A DNA stretch of 44,123 bases from Anaerolineae bacterium UTCFX2 (GTDB lineage: Bacteria; Chloroflexota; Anaerolineae; Anaerolineales; UBA4823), in the NCBI GenBank assembly GCA_002050125.1, contig MWTA01000047.1:1-44123 (forward strand), in the 5' to 3' direction. Positions 36,060 to 44,123 of the stretch are shown one piece after another (position 1 is the first letter of the stretch; each line of letters starts with the position of its first letter). The notes under the pieces are model-generated. The model ran no database searches and was not told the DNA's origin. It saw only the letters and a program-made list of their open reading frames with translations. Position numbers and translations under genes: made by a program.

Positions 36060-37562
36060 TCACTGCTCGCTGGCAAGGACGGCTTCGCTGACCCAGCCGG
36101 CGCGCTCTCCAAAAGCCGCCTTCCACCAATAATGACCGTTCGCATACACCCCATTCAAATCATGTTCAAGCACAATTCCCACGCTGCGCGCGGCAAGCAC
36201 CCCCTGGATTGAAAGATTCGTTCCAGGTCCGGTGCGCAGGTTTGCCTCGCCAGCCGTCCCAATCATTACGTGGTCGCCTGGATGAAAGCGGTTCGAACGC
36301 TGCTCCGGCTGAAGGACGACCATCAGCAACCCGTTGGCGACGCCGCGGGGCGTTTTTTCCGCTTTTGCCCCAACCACCGTCTCTGAATTTGGGTGGTTCA
36401 CAACTTCGCCGTTAACGACCATGGTGGAGGAGCCGCCGCCATCCAGCGCCACTGCCCAGTTCGCCCCGAGGCGCAGTTTTGCGAAAAAGGCGAGTTCAAC
36501 CATGCTCATCCCCAGACTGTTCAACTTATCCCGTCCATCAACAACGATAAAATACACATAGCGGTCATCCAAGGCAATGGCTGTGCGCGGGTTGCGCAGC
36601 ACCGCGCCCAGGTCGTTCAAAGGCGTCACAACCCCAGCGCGCAAAAACACTGCGCCCCCAGCTACTGCGGCTGAAACGTTATACAGATTTTCAACATTTT
36701 CTTTGCGGCAGCCCTGAGACAGATGTCGAATTTCGAATTCCACACCGATTCTCGTACCAGGCAAAAAATTTCCAGCCATGCGATCCGCCGCCCCTCCAGT
36801 CGCCGAAAGCACGATCTGATCAAAAGCCAGGTTCATGCCGCCCAGGCTGTTTTTGACCGCCTGCACCGTGCCCTGGATCGGTTCTGAGTCGGGCAGCGCG
36901 GTCAGCGGACGACTCAACTCCACCAGGACTTCTATTCCGGTTTGGTCCGGCTCTGCCGGCGGGGTCTCAGCGCCAATCTGCGGGGTATAAATGATCACCT
37001 GATCGGCATCGCGGCGGGTGTTGATCCCGTCGAAGACAATCGAGCGGTTGGGCTCTGAAAGGACAACCCGCTGTTTACCAGGGGGCTGGACAAGGCATTC
37101 GACGATCAGCGCGCTGCGGTCGAAGCGCCAGGCAAACCCGCCCACCGTTTGGCGGTCTTCAAAGCGCCTGGCGTACCAGCCTGATTGGATAAACCCATTC
37201 GACAGTTCGCCCGAATTGGGGTCGAAAAAACCGCCGTTGATCGCCGCCACGACTTGAAACGCCCCGCGCCACGCGCCATCCCAGTATGCCAGCGACCCAT
37301 CGTATCGCTCGACCTGGGCGCTCAGCGCCTCTAAGCCGCCCCCTAGGACGGCATTGGCGAGGCTGGTCTCGATAGACGCGGCGCTCACGGACCGATCCAG
37401 GCGGGTGACATAGACATGGTTTGGATCTGGAAGAAAAAATTCGCGATACGCAAGCCCCTCGGCGAGGAGCTTCCAACCGGATGGCTCGATCTCGACCTGG
37501 CGAAAACCCGGTTTGGAGAATATCAACAGGCACAGAAAACACGCCATGGATAGCCTGCGCAT
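36060..37562 (-). CDS. Secreted phosphodiester glycosidase (NAGPA/DUF2233) with C-terminal SH3b
   Basis: 500 residues. N-terminal hydrophobic signal (MACFLCLLIF), then a NAGPA-type domain: AAINGGFFDPNSGE near residue 105 and NWAVALDGGGSSTMVVNGE near 380 as its two hallmark loops. The C-terminal 70 residues form a bacterial SH3 domain (ANLRTGPGTN ... YWWKAAFGERAGWV), often cell-wall binding. The family hydrolyses sugar-phosphodiester bonds; the substrate here is open. The ATG has no ribosome-binding site but a TATACT 6 nt upstream. An upstream in-frame option at 37613 exists. Confidence 0.88.
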   Translation of the reverse strand: MRRLSMACFLCLLIFSKPGFRQVEIEPSGWKLLAEGLAYREFFLPDPNHVYVTRLDRSVSAASIETSLANAVLGGGLEALSAQVERYDGSLAYWDGAWRGAFQVVAAINGGFFDPNSGELSNGFIQSGWYARRFEDRQTVGGFAWRFDRSALIVECLVQPPGKQRVVLSEPNRSIVFDGINTRRDADQVIIYTPQIGAETPPAEPDQTGIEVLVELSRPLTALPDSEPIQGTVQAVKNSLGGMNLAFDQIVLSATGGAADRMAGNFLPGTRIGVEFEIRHLSQGCRKENVENLYNVSAAVAGGAVFLRAGVVTPLNDLGAVLRNPRTAIALDDRYVYFIVVDGRDKLNSLGMSMVELAFFAKLRLGANWAVALDGGGSSTMVVNGEVVNHPNSETVVGAKAEKTPRGVANGLLMVVLQPEQRSNRFHPGDHVMIGTAGEANLRTGPGTNLSIQGVLAARSVGIVLEHDLNGVYANGHYWWKAAFGERAGWVSEAVLASEQ

Positions 37563-37568
37563 GACTTT

Positions 37569-37574
37569 AGTATA
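37569..37574 (-). promoter_or_regulatory. Putative -10 element for a leaderless glycosidase mRNA
   Basis: Minus-strand TATACT (5/6), then AAAGTC, then the ATG at 37562: the same 6-nt spacing as at 13264-13257. No good -35. Confidence 0.35.
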
Positions 37575-37695
37575 CTGGAATAATTGAAACGGAAATCGAG
37601 ATTTCCAAAACAATCATCCTGTCCTGACCGGTCCGCCTTCATGGTAGACTTATTGATTGATAACCCCATTTTTTTACGAAAGGGCTAAAAATACG

Positions 37696-38511
37696 ATGAA
37701 GATCCTGATTGCAGCCGATATGGAGGGCGTCACGGGCGTGGTCCATTGGGATCAGGTCAGCTCGCGGCACAGTGAATATGAACGATTTCGGCGGCTGATG
37801 ACCCAGGATGTCAATGCCGCGATTCGCGGCGCGTATGCCGGCGGGGCAAGCGAACTCCTGGTAACCGATGGTCATGGAGCGGGGCGCAATATCTTGATCG
37901 AAGAACTGGATGAGCGCGCCCGCCTGAACAGCGGCACGCCCGCCCCCTATTCCATGGTTCAGGGGATCGACAGCGGGGTGAATGCGGTGATGTTCATCGG
38001 GTATCACGCCCGGGTTGGAACGCCGCACGCGATTCTAGAGCACACCTGGTCAGAAACATCCGTAGCCAATCTCTTCCTGCAGGGCGAGCCGTGCGGTGAA
38101 ATCGGCTTGAACGCGGCGCTGTGCGATTTTTTCAATGTTCCGGTAATTCTAATTTCGGGGGATCAAGCAGCCTGCTCCGAGGCAGCCGAGCTAATACCCG
38201 GCATTGAAACAGCGGTCGTTAAACGAGCCAGCGGGCGGATGGCAGCCGAACTGCTGACCCCGGCGCTGGCGCACGAAAAGATCGCTGAGAAAGCCGCCGC
38301 CGCGGTTCGCAAATTGACCAGCGGCGCAGCTCCCCAACCCCACCGGCTGGCGCCGCCCATCCACATGGAGATCGAATTTGTCCATTCCGAGATGGCAGAC
38401 CGGGCGGCGTTGCTCCCCGGAGCGACGCGCTCCGGCAGACGCATCGCCTACACTGCTAACGATATGGCGGCGGTCTATTCGGCTTTCCGAGCCGCAGTCA
38501 ACCTGGCTTGA
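37696..38511 (+). CDS. D-aminopeptidase, M55 family (DppA-like)
   Basis: 271 residues. Zinc ligands of DppA: MKILIAADMEGVTG (D8, E10), VTDGHGAGRN, GYHARVGTPHAILEHTW, and the ISGDQAACSEA loop. Cleaves peptides with N-terminal D-amino acids such as D-Ala-D-Ala. No signal peptide, so cytosolic. ATG 37696 begins exactly at the family start; AAAGGG lies about 12 nt upstream. It is followed by a dipeptide epimerase, which supports a shared role in recycling wall peptides. Confidence 0.92.
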   Translation: MKILIAADMEGVTGVVHWDQVSSRHSEYERFRRLMTQDVNAAIRGAYAGGASELLVTDGHGAGRNILIEELDERARLNSGTPAPYSMVQGIDSGVNAVMFIGYHARVGTPHAILEHTWSETSVANLFLQGEPCGEIGLNAALCDFFNVPVILISGDQAACSEAAELIPGIETAVVKRASGRMAAELLTPALAHEKIAEKAAAAVRKLTSGAAPQPHRLAPPIHMEIEFVHSEMADRAALLPGATRSGRRIAYTANDMAAVYSAFRAAVNLA

Positions 38512-38603
38512 AGGGGCAGCCCGTGGCATTCATGCGAGTCAACGGAGATAAAATTTATCCTGAACGCTGTGTCAATAATGCAGGAGCAAGGAGATGAGAC
38601 CCA

Positions 38604-39596
38604 ATGAAGCTATCCTATGAACCATTTACCATAAAGTTAAAAACCACCTGGAGGATCGCCCACGGCGCGACCGATGTGCGGCACAACGTGTTGGTCCAGA
38701 TCGGCGAGGGCGCCGGCGAAGCCGCCGGCGTACCGCATCACGGCGAATCCGCTGAGGGTATCATGACCTACCTAGATCGGCTGCGTGAGCAGGATTGGGA
38801 TCCGTTCAATATGGAGGCGCCCTTGAACGTACTGCCGGCTGGCTCGAACGCAGCCAGGTGCGCCATCGATCTGGCGCTGCACGATTGGATGGGCAAGCAG
38901 CTTGGCAAGCCTCTTTATGCCCTGTTCGGTCTGGATCCGGGCAAGGCGCCGATCACCTCCGTCTCGATCTCGATCGACAAGCCGGAGGTTATGGCGGAGC
39001 GCGCCCGCCAGGCTGGGATGCCGGCTTTAAAAGTAAAGCTCGGGGGCGGCGAGGACGATTTGCAAGTGGTTCGCGCCATCCGCACGGTCACCTCAGCCAG
39101 GTTGAGGGTGGATGCCAATGCCGGCTGGAGTCGTGAACAAGCTGCGCGCCTGATCCCCCGCCTGGCAGAATTCGATCTCGAATTTGTCGAACAACCGATC
39201 GCGGTCAACGATATCGAGGGGCTGCGCTGGCTGCGCGACCAGAAACTCGGCTTGCCTATTTTTGCCGATGAAAACATCAAAACCGCCCGAGATGTCGTGG
39301 CGCACGCCGGAGCCGTTGATGGCGTGGTCATAAAGCTGGCGAAATCCGGCGGTATTCGCGAGGCGCTGCGCGCCATTCATACCGCTCGCGCGCTTGGGAT
39401 GCAAGTGATGATCGGCTGCATGGTGGAGACTTCGCTGGCGATCAGCGCAGCCGCGCAGCTCGCGCCGCTTTGCGACTACGCCGACCTGGATGCGCCGATG
39501 TTGATCGCCAACGACCCTTTCCGGGGGGTGACTTACAACCAGGCTGCTTTGGTTTATAGCGATCTTCCAGGGCTTGGAGCGGTTCACATTGCCTGA
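38604..39596 (+). CDS. Dipeptide epimerase (enolase superfamily, L-Ala-D/L-Glu type)
   Basis: 330 residues. KxK motif (Lys143, Lys145) in ALKVKLGGG, metal ligands D170 (VDANAGW), E196 (VEQP) and D222 (ADEN), and the second catalytic Lys244 in VVIKLAKSGG, ending MIGCMVETS and DLDAP. This is the MLE-subgroup dipeptide epimerase pattern. Known members epimerise L-Ala-D-Glu from murein or other dipeptides. AAGGAG precedes ATG 38604 by about 10 nt. Dipeptide specificity is uncertain. Confidence 0.9.
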   Translation: MKLSYEPFTIKLKTTWRIAHGATDVRHNVLVQIGEGAGEAAGVPHHGESAEGIMTYLDRLREQDWDPFNMEAPLNVLPAGSNAARCAIDLALHDWMGKQLGKPLYALFGLDPGKAPITSVSISIDKPEVMAERARQAGMPALKVKLGGGEDDLQVVRAIRTVTSARLRVDANAGWSREQAARLIPRLAEFDLEFVEQPIAVNDIEGLRWLRDQKLGLPIFADENIKTARDVVAHAGAVDGVVIKLAKSGGIREALRAIHTARALGMQVMIGCMVETSLAISAAAQLAPLCDYADLDAPMLIANDPFRGVTYNQAALVYSDLPGLGAVHIA

Positions 39597-39669
39597 AAAC
39601 CTGTAACCGTAGAAGCACTTCTCCGTATACATATTGAAAGATGTCAGAAAAAAGTTAGGAGAGTGCAAA

Positions 39670-39843
39670 ATGTTCAATTTTCTGTCCGGATGCATCGGGG
39701 CGATCATTAAGCTAATTGTTGGGCTGATCGCTGGTGTCATCGGTTTGATCCTGGGCGCGGTTGGTTGCGTTTTCGGGTTATTGATCGCCGTATTGGTCAT
39801 TCTCACCCTGCCAATCCTGCTGATTCTCGCATTGATCTTCTAA
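39670..39843 (+). CDS. Tiny hydrophobic membrane protein
   Basis: 57 residues, almost entirely hydrophobic, with two predicted transmembrane helices (IIKLIVGLIAGVIGLILGAV and FGLLIAVLVILTLPILLILA) and two Cys. Many small-xxx-small Gly patterns, so tight helix packing is possible. ATG 39670 has AGGAG 8 nt upstream, which makes it a convincing gene despite its size. It ends before the terminator 39861-39890. No function can be named. Confidence 0.7.
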   Translation: MFNFLSGCIGAIIKLIVGLIAGVIGLILGAVGCVFGLLIAVLVILTLPILLILALIF

Positions 39844-39860
39844 TGCGGAGAGAACACAAA

Positions 39861-39890
39861 AAAAGAGCCGCCCCAATTGGCGGCTCTTTT
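39861..39890. terminator. Bidirectional intrinsic terminator
   Basis: Perfect 12-bp stem AAAAGAGCCGCC / GGCGGCTCTTTT around a 6-nt loop, with A-tract and T-tract at either end, between two converging genes. Confidence 0.93.
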
Positions 39891-39909
39891 CTATACGCGA
39901 TCTGCTGGC

Positions 39910-41265
39910 TCACACAGCATAATGCTTGAGCTGTTCCTGGCGCGTAAACGCCATTTTGGCGCAGGCGCCGGCGATGGGAGAGAGCACGCCCGGCTTGACC
40001 GCAGCCAGAAATTCGCGCGCATCGACTTTCCCGTCAAACATTTGTACGGCAACAACCAGCAGTTCTGTGGTTTCCTCGGGTGTGAGGCTTGCATATACAA
40101 ACAGCGTCAGGGGCGCGGTGTGCAGATCAAAGTTGGAGTCAAGACTGTGCTGATCCGAGAGCAGGTAAAAGACTGGCGAGGTAGTATCCACCCACGCGGG
40201 AAGGTCGAATTTAGGCAGATAATCCTCCAAGCGCCGCGGCCGGACGCCCTTCTGAGGCAAATCGCCCATAAACAAAGATAACGGCGCATCGCCTCCAGTC
40301 GCTTCGGCGAGCGCTTCCAGGATCGCCTGCGTGAGCAGCTTAATCTGCAGATATTGTCTGCCCGCCTCGATATTCTGCCGCGCCTGCGCAACCAGGCGCT
40401 GATACTCTGGATCGGGAGGCAAACCGCGATATTGGTGAAAAACCCGCTCGGCTTTGAGCCGGCTCATCGAAGCCGACATCGCTTGCAATGCCTGGCGATA
40501 CTCGCGGATCGAGTATGTATCGATCGATCTCAAGTATGAATTCGTCTCCGGCATCAATTTCCAGGTCGTCTCGAGGTAGCAGGAAACATCCGTCTCTGCA
40601 AAGCTGTCCACATCCCGGTTCGCAAAAATCACCGCTTGCTTCACTGCCGCCTGCACCTGGCTGGGTCCCATCTCCAGGCGCCAGTCCTGGTCGATTTTAG
40701 AAGCGCGCGCCTCGAGCGCATAAAAATGATCCGCGCCGGTAACCGCCGATTCTCGAAAGGGGATGCTTGCCTCGACGCAAAGCAGCAGCCGCAGCAAATC
40801 GCGTTCATCCAGGAATTTTTCCAGCTTCTTGACCATCACCAGGGCGCTTAGAAATTCGTTCAGACCAATGGCGAGGGTTAGTTGTTGACCCGGTGAAAAA
40901 TCAAAGACTCGCAGCGCGATCTGGAACGGTCTCTCGGACTGCACCGCTTGTTCCTGGAGATAAATCTCCCCGTCCTTCTCGACAATGTAAGGGGAAATAA
41001 TCAGGCGGATTTCGGGCAAGAAGCCGCGGTCGACCTGCCAGTAGACCAGGTCGTGAAACAATGCCGTCAAAGTCAAGATCGGGGCTTCTTCGTCTATCAG
41101 ACTGAAGACGTGATCGAGGTTATGGTAGTTGCGGGCTTTGACTGACATGCCTTTGTAGATCAATATTGCCAGGTCTTCGAGCGCGACTAATTCCACCTGA
41201 ACTCCCAATTGATCAAAGGCGTGCTGGAACAAACTAATCAGTCTTTGAACCATTCCTTCTTGCAC
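39910..41265 (-). CDS. Large protein of unknown function with an HD-like N-terminal motif
   Basis: 451 residues, soluble, mostly helical. Near the N-terminus NYHNLDHVFSLIDE followed by TALFHDLVYWQ resembles the metal-site residues of HD-superfamily phosphohydrolases of the COG4339 type, but the rest is much longer than those. The remainder has no motif I recognise. The start is GTG 41265 with GGAG 10 nt upstream; ATG 41253 is an alternative. HD activity is inference. The 181-base gap to the mttB-like gene holds no gene. Confidence 0.75.
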   Translation of the reverse strand: MQEGMVQRLISLFQHAFDQLGVQVELVALEDLAILIYKGMSVKARNYHNLDHVFSLIDEEAPILTLTALFHDLVYWQVDRGFLPEIRLIISPYIVEKDGEIYLQEQAVQSERPFQIALRVFDFSPGQQLTLAIGLNEFLSALVMVKKLEKFLDERDLLRLLLCVEASIPFRESAVTGADHFYALEARASKIDQDWRLEMGPSQVQAAVKQAVIFANRDVDSFAETDVSCYLETTWKLMPETNSYLRSIDTYSIREYRQALQAMSASMSRLKAERVFHQYRGLPPDPEYQRLVAQARQNIEAGRQYLQIKLLTQAILEALAEATGGDAPLSLFMGDLPQKGVRPRRLEDYLPKFDLPAWVDTTSPVFYLLSDQHSLDSNFDLHTAPLTLFVYASLTPEETTELLVVAVQMFDGKVDAREFLAAVKPGVLSPIAGACAKMAFTRQEQLKHYAV

Positions 41266-41446
41266 TTTACCCGTCTCCTTTACAGGAAAGGAACCCGCTG
41301 GGGTGCAGACTACCTATACCTGATAAACCCGGGCTCGCGAGACAGACCTAGTATATCAGAAGATATAATCATGCGAAACGGCAGAAACGAACAAAATCCC
41401 TTGCAGTTTCTTCAGGTTTATCCCCAGGTTAAAAAGCCCCTGAGCT

Positions 41447-42889
41447 TCACTTTTTCGCGCTGGCAAGGATCTGGCGCAGCTTCTGGCTTTTTTCCGCATC
41501 GAGCGGTTTTGGCTGGTGCTTTTCCAGAATATCAAGCACCCTGGCGTTCAACCGCTGACTCAGCGGAAGACCGCCTTTTTTCAGCCATTGATGCCGCACC
41601 CGCCGGTCGAGCAAGCCCGGGAACCAGTAGTCTCTGAAGCGTTCCAGCGTCACAGGGGAATCAAGGAAACTGCCGCCGGGACCCACCCGGTCGATCTCGT
41701 CCACCAATAGGGTCGTTTCATTAACTTCGATCCCCTTAATCAAATTGTCGGTCATCGCAACCAGTTCATCTGTAAGCACGATCATCTCGAAGCTGGTCGT
41801 TAAACCGCTCTCCATGTATCCAACATCATGGATCAGGTTTGCGCCGGAAAGTTTAGCCATGATCACAGAAAGCGTCGCTTCCACGGCAGCCTGCTCGTCC
41901 ATGATTTTCGCGTCCGAACACCCTGCATAACCCCAGGTGGGCAGTCCATACCAGCGACCTAACTCAGCAATCGCAGCCTTTGTGAGTTGAAATTCGGGTG
42001 AGGCGTAGCAAATCTGCATACTTTTCATGTCCATGTGATGGATGCCGGCGCCAAAGACGAACGGGGCGCCCGGTTTTCGAAGCTGGTGGACGACCAGGCT
42101 GCTCAGGATTTCAGCCAGCGACATCACCAAACCGCCAGCCATCGTGATCGGCGCGACCGCTCCCATTTGCGGTCCGGGTGAATGGACGACGGGCAATTCA
42201 TACTCAGCCATCAATAACAACTTGTCCACTGCGGTTTCCGACTGTTGGAGCGGCGAGCTGGGTTCAGAATAAAGCAAAATGTGCTGTTGTTCTCGCAGAG
42301 CCTCGTAGCCGCCAGCCACAACCGCAGCCATGTCGATGGCGCGCTGGCAGCTTGCCAGGTCGTTGGTGACGAAGACGAGAGGTTTCACCGTTTCTTCCAG
42401 CATGTGAACCATCTGCACATCGTACGTTAGCTCGCGATCCACATCCGAGGGAATGCCCACTGACATCACAAAATGGATGTTTGGAAGCGCGTCGCAGAGG
42501 TGGTACGCCTCGATCAGATCGGCTTCGACAAACGGTCGGTGCTCCCCCGTGCGAGGGTCCAGCAAGTTCAGACAATCGGAGCCAGTCCCAAAATTGACCT
42601 TGCGTCCCTCGAGCCAGACCGCCGGCTCTCCGTCTCGGTTGCACATGATAATTCGGCTGGGAGCGCTGCTCAGCGCCACCTCCACGAGCTGAGCCGGAAA
42701 CTTCACCAGGTTGCCATCTGAGATGAAAGCGCCGGCATCCTCAAGCATTTCCAGGGCGCCTTTGTGATGAAAGCGAATACCCGTCCGGCGCAGCGTCTCT
42801 AACGCTGCCAGGTGAATGTCTTCTAATGCTGTTTCCGAAAGAACTGCAAATTGGGGGGACTGATAAGCGATTGAATTAGCTGTCTTCAT
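41447..42889 (-). CDS. Trimethylamine methyltransferase (MttB)-superfamily protein, non-pyrrolysine
   Basis: 480 residues with the MttB TIM-barrel pattern: GTGSDCLNLLDPRTGEHRP, VMSVGIPSDV, VVHSPGPQMGAVAPITMAGG, and GYAGCSDAKIMDEQAA. There is no in-frame amber codon, so it lacks pyrrolysine and belongs with the MtgB-like branch that demethylates quaternary amines such as glycine betaine and passes the methyl to a corrinoid protein. No corrinoid protein or methyltransferase partner is adjacent. AGAAAGGG precedes the ATG. Substrate open. Confidence 0.9.
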   Translation of the reverse strand: MKTANSIAYQSPQFAVLSETALEDIHLAALETLRRTGIRFHHKGALEMLEDAGAFISDGNLVKFPAQLVEVALSSAPSRIIMCNRDGEPAVWLEGRKVNFGTGSDCLNLLDPRTGEHRPFVEADLIEAYHLCDALPNIHFVMSVGIPSDVDRELTYDVQMVHMLEETVKPLVFVTNDLASCQRAIDMAAVVAGGYEALREQQHILLYSEPSSPLQQSETAVDKLLLMAEYELPVVHSPGPQMGAVAPITMAGGLVMSLAEILSSLVVHQLRKPGAPFVFGAGIHHMDMKSMQICYASPEFQLTKAAIAELGRWYGLPTWGYAGCSDAKIMDEQAAVEATLSVIMAKLSGANLIHDVGYMESGLTTSFEMIVLTDELVAMTDNLIKGIEVNETTLLVDEIDRVGPGGSFLDSPVTLERFRDYWFPGLLDRRVRHQWLKKGGLPLSQRLNARVLDILEKHQPKPLDAEKSQKLRQILASAKK

Positions 42890-42934
42890 CGTTCATTCCC
42901 TTTCTGTTTTTGTTTTTCTGAACAGTCCTATCCT

Positions 42935-42958
42935 ATTATAAAGACCTTTGTGCCAAAG
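42935..42958 (-). promoter_or_regulatory. Putative promoter and operator of the mttB-like gene
   Basis: Minus-strand TATAAT (42935-42940); a perfect inverted repeat CTTTG TGC CAAAG (42946-42958) lies just upstream in the spacer. The -35 is weak. The repeat may bind a repressor. The 237-base gap 42890-43126 has no gene. Confidence 0.4.
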
Positions 42959-43069
42959 AGGAAGAAAATCATGACGACGTTATAGGATTGGTTTAAATCC
43001 CCGCCCTGCACGCCGTGGCGGCATCCCCCTCTGAGGCGATGAGCCTGCGGCGCAAGGGAAAACTGGCTT

Positions 43070-43075
43070 TATAAT
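43070..43075 (+). promoter_or_regulatory. Putative -10 element of the PAC2 gene
   Basis: Perfect TATAAT 57 nt upstream of ATG 43127; no -35 of note. Confidence 0.35.
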
Positions 43076-43126
43076 TAGAGCAGTATCGACATTCAGCTAT
43101 ATGTGCAGGTATCGGAGGCAGATCAA

Positions 43127-44044
43127 ATGACGGAGGCGCTCGATATTTGGGAGGTGCCCACCGCGAAAGAAATCTACATGCTGGCGGGCTGGCGGCAGTG
43201 GGCTGATGCTGGCTCGATGTCGTCTGGGCTTCCGGAATATCTCGCAATTCAGGCGGGCGCCCGACCAATTGGAGAAATTCGTCCGGACGGCTTCTACCTT
43301 TTCCAGATCCCCGGAACCCATCATCTGCTGCGACCAAAGGTATCCTTTGAGCAAGGCTACCCAAAATCTTTGCAGCGCGCACGCAACGAGCTTTTCTACG
43401 CCGGGAACGAAGAACGGGGATTGGTGTTCTTCATCGGCGACGAGCCGCATCTGGATATCGAGCGCTATGTGGCAGCCCTGCTCGAAGCATCTCAGCGTTT
43501 AAACGTAAAAAAGATCATCGGATTTGGAGGCGTGTACGGCGAGGTGCCGTATGACAAAGAGCGCTCGGTCAGTTGTACCTACAGCCTGCCGCGCCTGAAG
43601 GATCAGCTCAGCCGGCTGGCAGTCACTTTTTCGGATTATGAAGGCGGCGCGAGCATTGGCTCATACGTGTGCCGGAGATCAGCCGAGAAGAAGATCGAAT
43701 ATCTGTCTTTTTACGCGTTTGTGCCGTTATATGATTTCTCCACCACCGGTCAGATGATCAACTCGATCCGTATCGAAAACGACTACATGGCTTGGCTTGG
43801 GGTAATGCAGCGGGTGAATTATTTGCTCAACCTCGGCATGGATTTCAGCGACTTGGAAGAGAAAAGCCGCCAGCTCATAAAAACCCTGGAGGCGGAGATC
43901 GCAGAGTTGAGCAGAGAAGCTCCGCAGCTTGCAATCCGCGAATATCTCGAGAAAATGCGCGCCGAGTTCAGCGAGATTCCGTTTGTCCCGCCCGATGACT
44001 TCTGGGAGGAGAAACTGCGCGGTCTGTTTGACGATATCGAATAA
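43127..44044 (+). CDS. PAC2 (proteasome assembly chaperone)-family protein
   Basis: 305 residues. PAC2 pattern: MLAGWRQWADAGSMSSGLPEYL, LVFFIGDEPHLDIERYVAALLE, KIIGFGGVYGEVPYDKERSV; then a C-terminal helical tail. In bacteria without proteasomes the role of PAC2 proteins is unknown; no proteasome gene is in this window. ATG 43127 is chosen for GGAGG at 43114-43118; a GTG at 43103 is less likely. Confidence 0.88.
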   Translation: MTEALDIWEVPTAKEIYMLAGWRQWADAGSMSSGLPEYLAIQAGARPIGEIRPDGFYLFQIPGTHHLLRPKVSFEQGYPKSLQRARNELFYAGNEERGLVFFIGDEPHLDIERYVAALLEASQRLNVKKIIGFGGVYGEVPYDKERSVSCTYSLPRLKDQLSRLAVTFSDYEGGASIGSYVCRRSAEKKIEYLSFYAFVPLYDFSTTGQMINSIRIENDYMAWLGVMQRVNYLLNLGMDFSDLEEKSRQLIKTLEAEIAELSREAPQLAIREYLEKMRAEFSEIPFVPPDDFWEEKLRGLFDDIE

Positions 44045-44107
44045 TGCGCCCGCCGCGCTTCTGCCGCCGCCTCTAGCGCTATTAATCGCATTCACATGTT
44101 GATACTT

Positions 44108-44113
44108 TATAAT
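44108..44113 (+). promoter_or_regulatory. Possible -10 element for a gene beyond the window
   Basis: TATAAT ten bases from the right edge, after the PAC2 stop. No -35 at the right distance. It hints at a plus-strand gene to the right. Confidence 0.25.
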
Positions 44114-44123
44114 CGGGGGAATT

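Noticed and set aside
41447-42889. Possible pyrrolysine codon in the mttB-like gene
   Set aside because: The reading frame is continuous for 480 codons without TAG, so this is a non-pyrrolysine member.

Overview
The window reads as a bacterial chromosome segment, most likely from Chloroflexota, class Anaerolineae or a near relative. This is an inference from gene content: stand-alone REC proteins, zinc-ribbon and TPR small proteins, a MoxR/VWA pair, a PAC2 protein, a non-pyrrolysine MttB and a PduO-type adenosyltransferase. Base composition looks moderately GC-rich by eye. Genes are densely packed, with mostly short gaps. I see no phage, insertion sequence, integrase or CRISPR array.

Layout. 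148-2774 (+): nucleotide salvage and tRNA maturation (tdk, hpt, cca). 2765-3601 (-): a zinc-ribbon protein and a stand-alone response regulator, divergent from the next block. 3874-12628 (+): a long co-directional run of two histidine kinases, an OmpR-type regulator, a small DUF6812-like protein, a CpaF/TadA-family protein that has lost its catalytic residues, a double-XRE protein, a TPR protein, an acetyltransferase, a lipase-like hydrolase and a membrane-anchored DsbA-like protein. It ends at a bidirectional terminator. 12697-13257 (-): ATP:corrinoid adenosyltransferase. 13361-16727 (+): zinc ribbon, MoxR ATPase, VWA protein and a cyclase-family hydrolase. 16774-23528 (-): ftsH, fabH, fabF, a HAD-DinB fusion, a Cys-rich protein and efp, whose mRNA leader carries a terminator-like hairpin. 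23719-25920 (+): response regulator, DUF192 protein and a LysM/M23 endopeptidase. 25917-26207 (-): a DUF2007-like protein. 26442-28513 (+): two unrecognised proteins rich in winged-helix-like segments, followed directly by tRNA-Arg(UCU). 28713-34892 (+): Hsp20, Lon, a response regulator overlapping lon, a PHP-AlbA_2 fusion, a GNAT protein and MogA. 34873-37562 (-): acyl-CoA dehydrogenase and a secreted phosphodiester glycosidase. 37696-39843 (+): M55 D-aminopeptidase, dipeptide epimerase and a tiny membrane protein. 39910-42889 (-): an HD-like protein and an MttB-family methyltransferase. 43127-44044 (+): a PAC2 protein.

How the genes fit together. The signalling block is the most unusual part. 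Kinase 1 has a zinc ribbon and a MshEN-like (cyclic-di-GMP-type) sensor before its kinase core. It is followed by a GAF kinase, a DNA-binding regulator and then the CpaF homologue, in which the Walker A Lys, the Walker B Glu and the His-box His are all replaced. No other pilus gene is present, so this looks like a regulatory or scaffold use of a secretion-ATPase fold. The second system of interest is the two-gene module at 26442-28513 behind a leader with two perfect hairpins. FtsH, Lon, Hsp20, EF-P and the MoxR/VWA pair give the window a protein-quality-control flavour. M55 peptidase plus epimerase suggest D-amino-acid peptide recycling.
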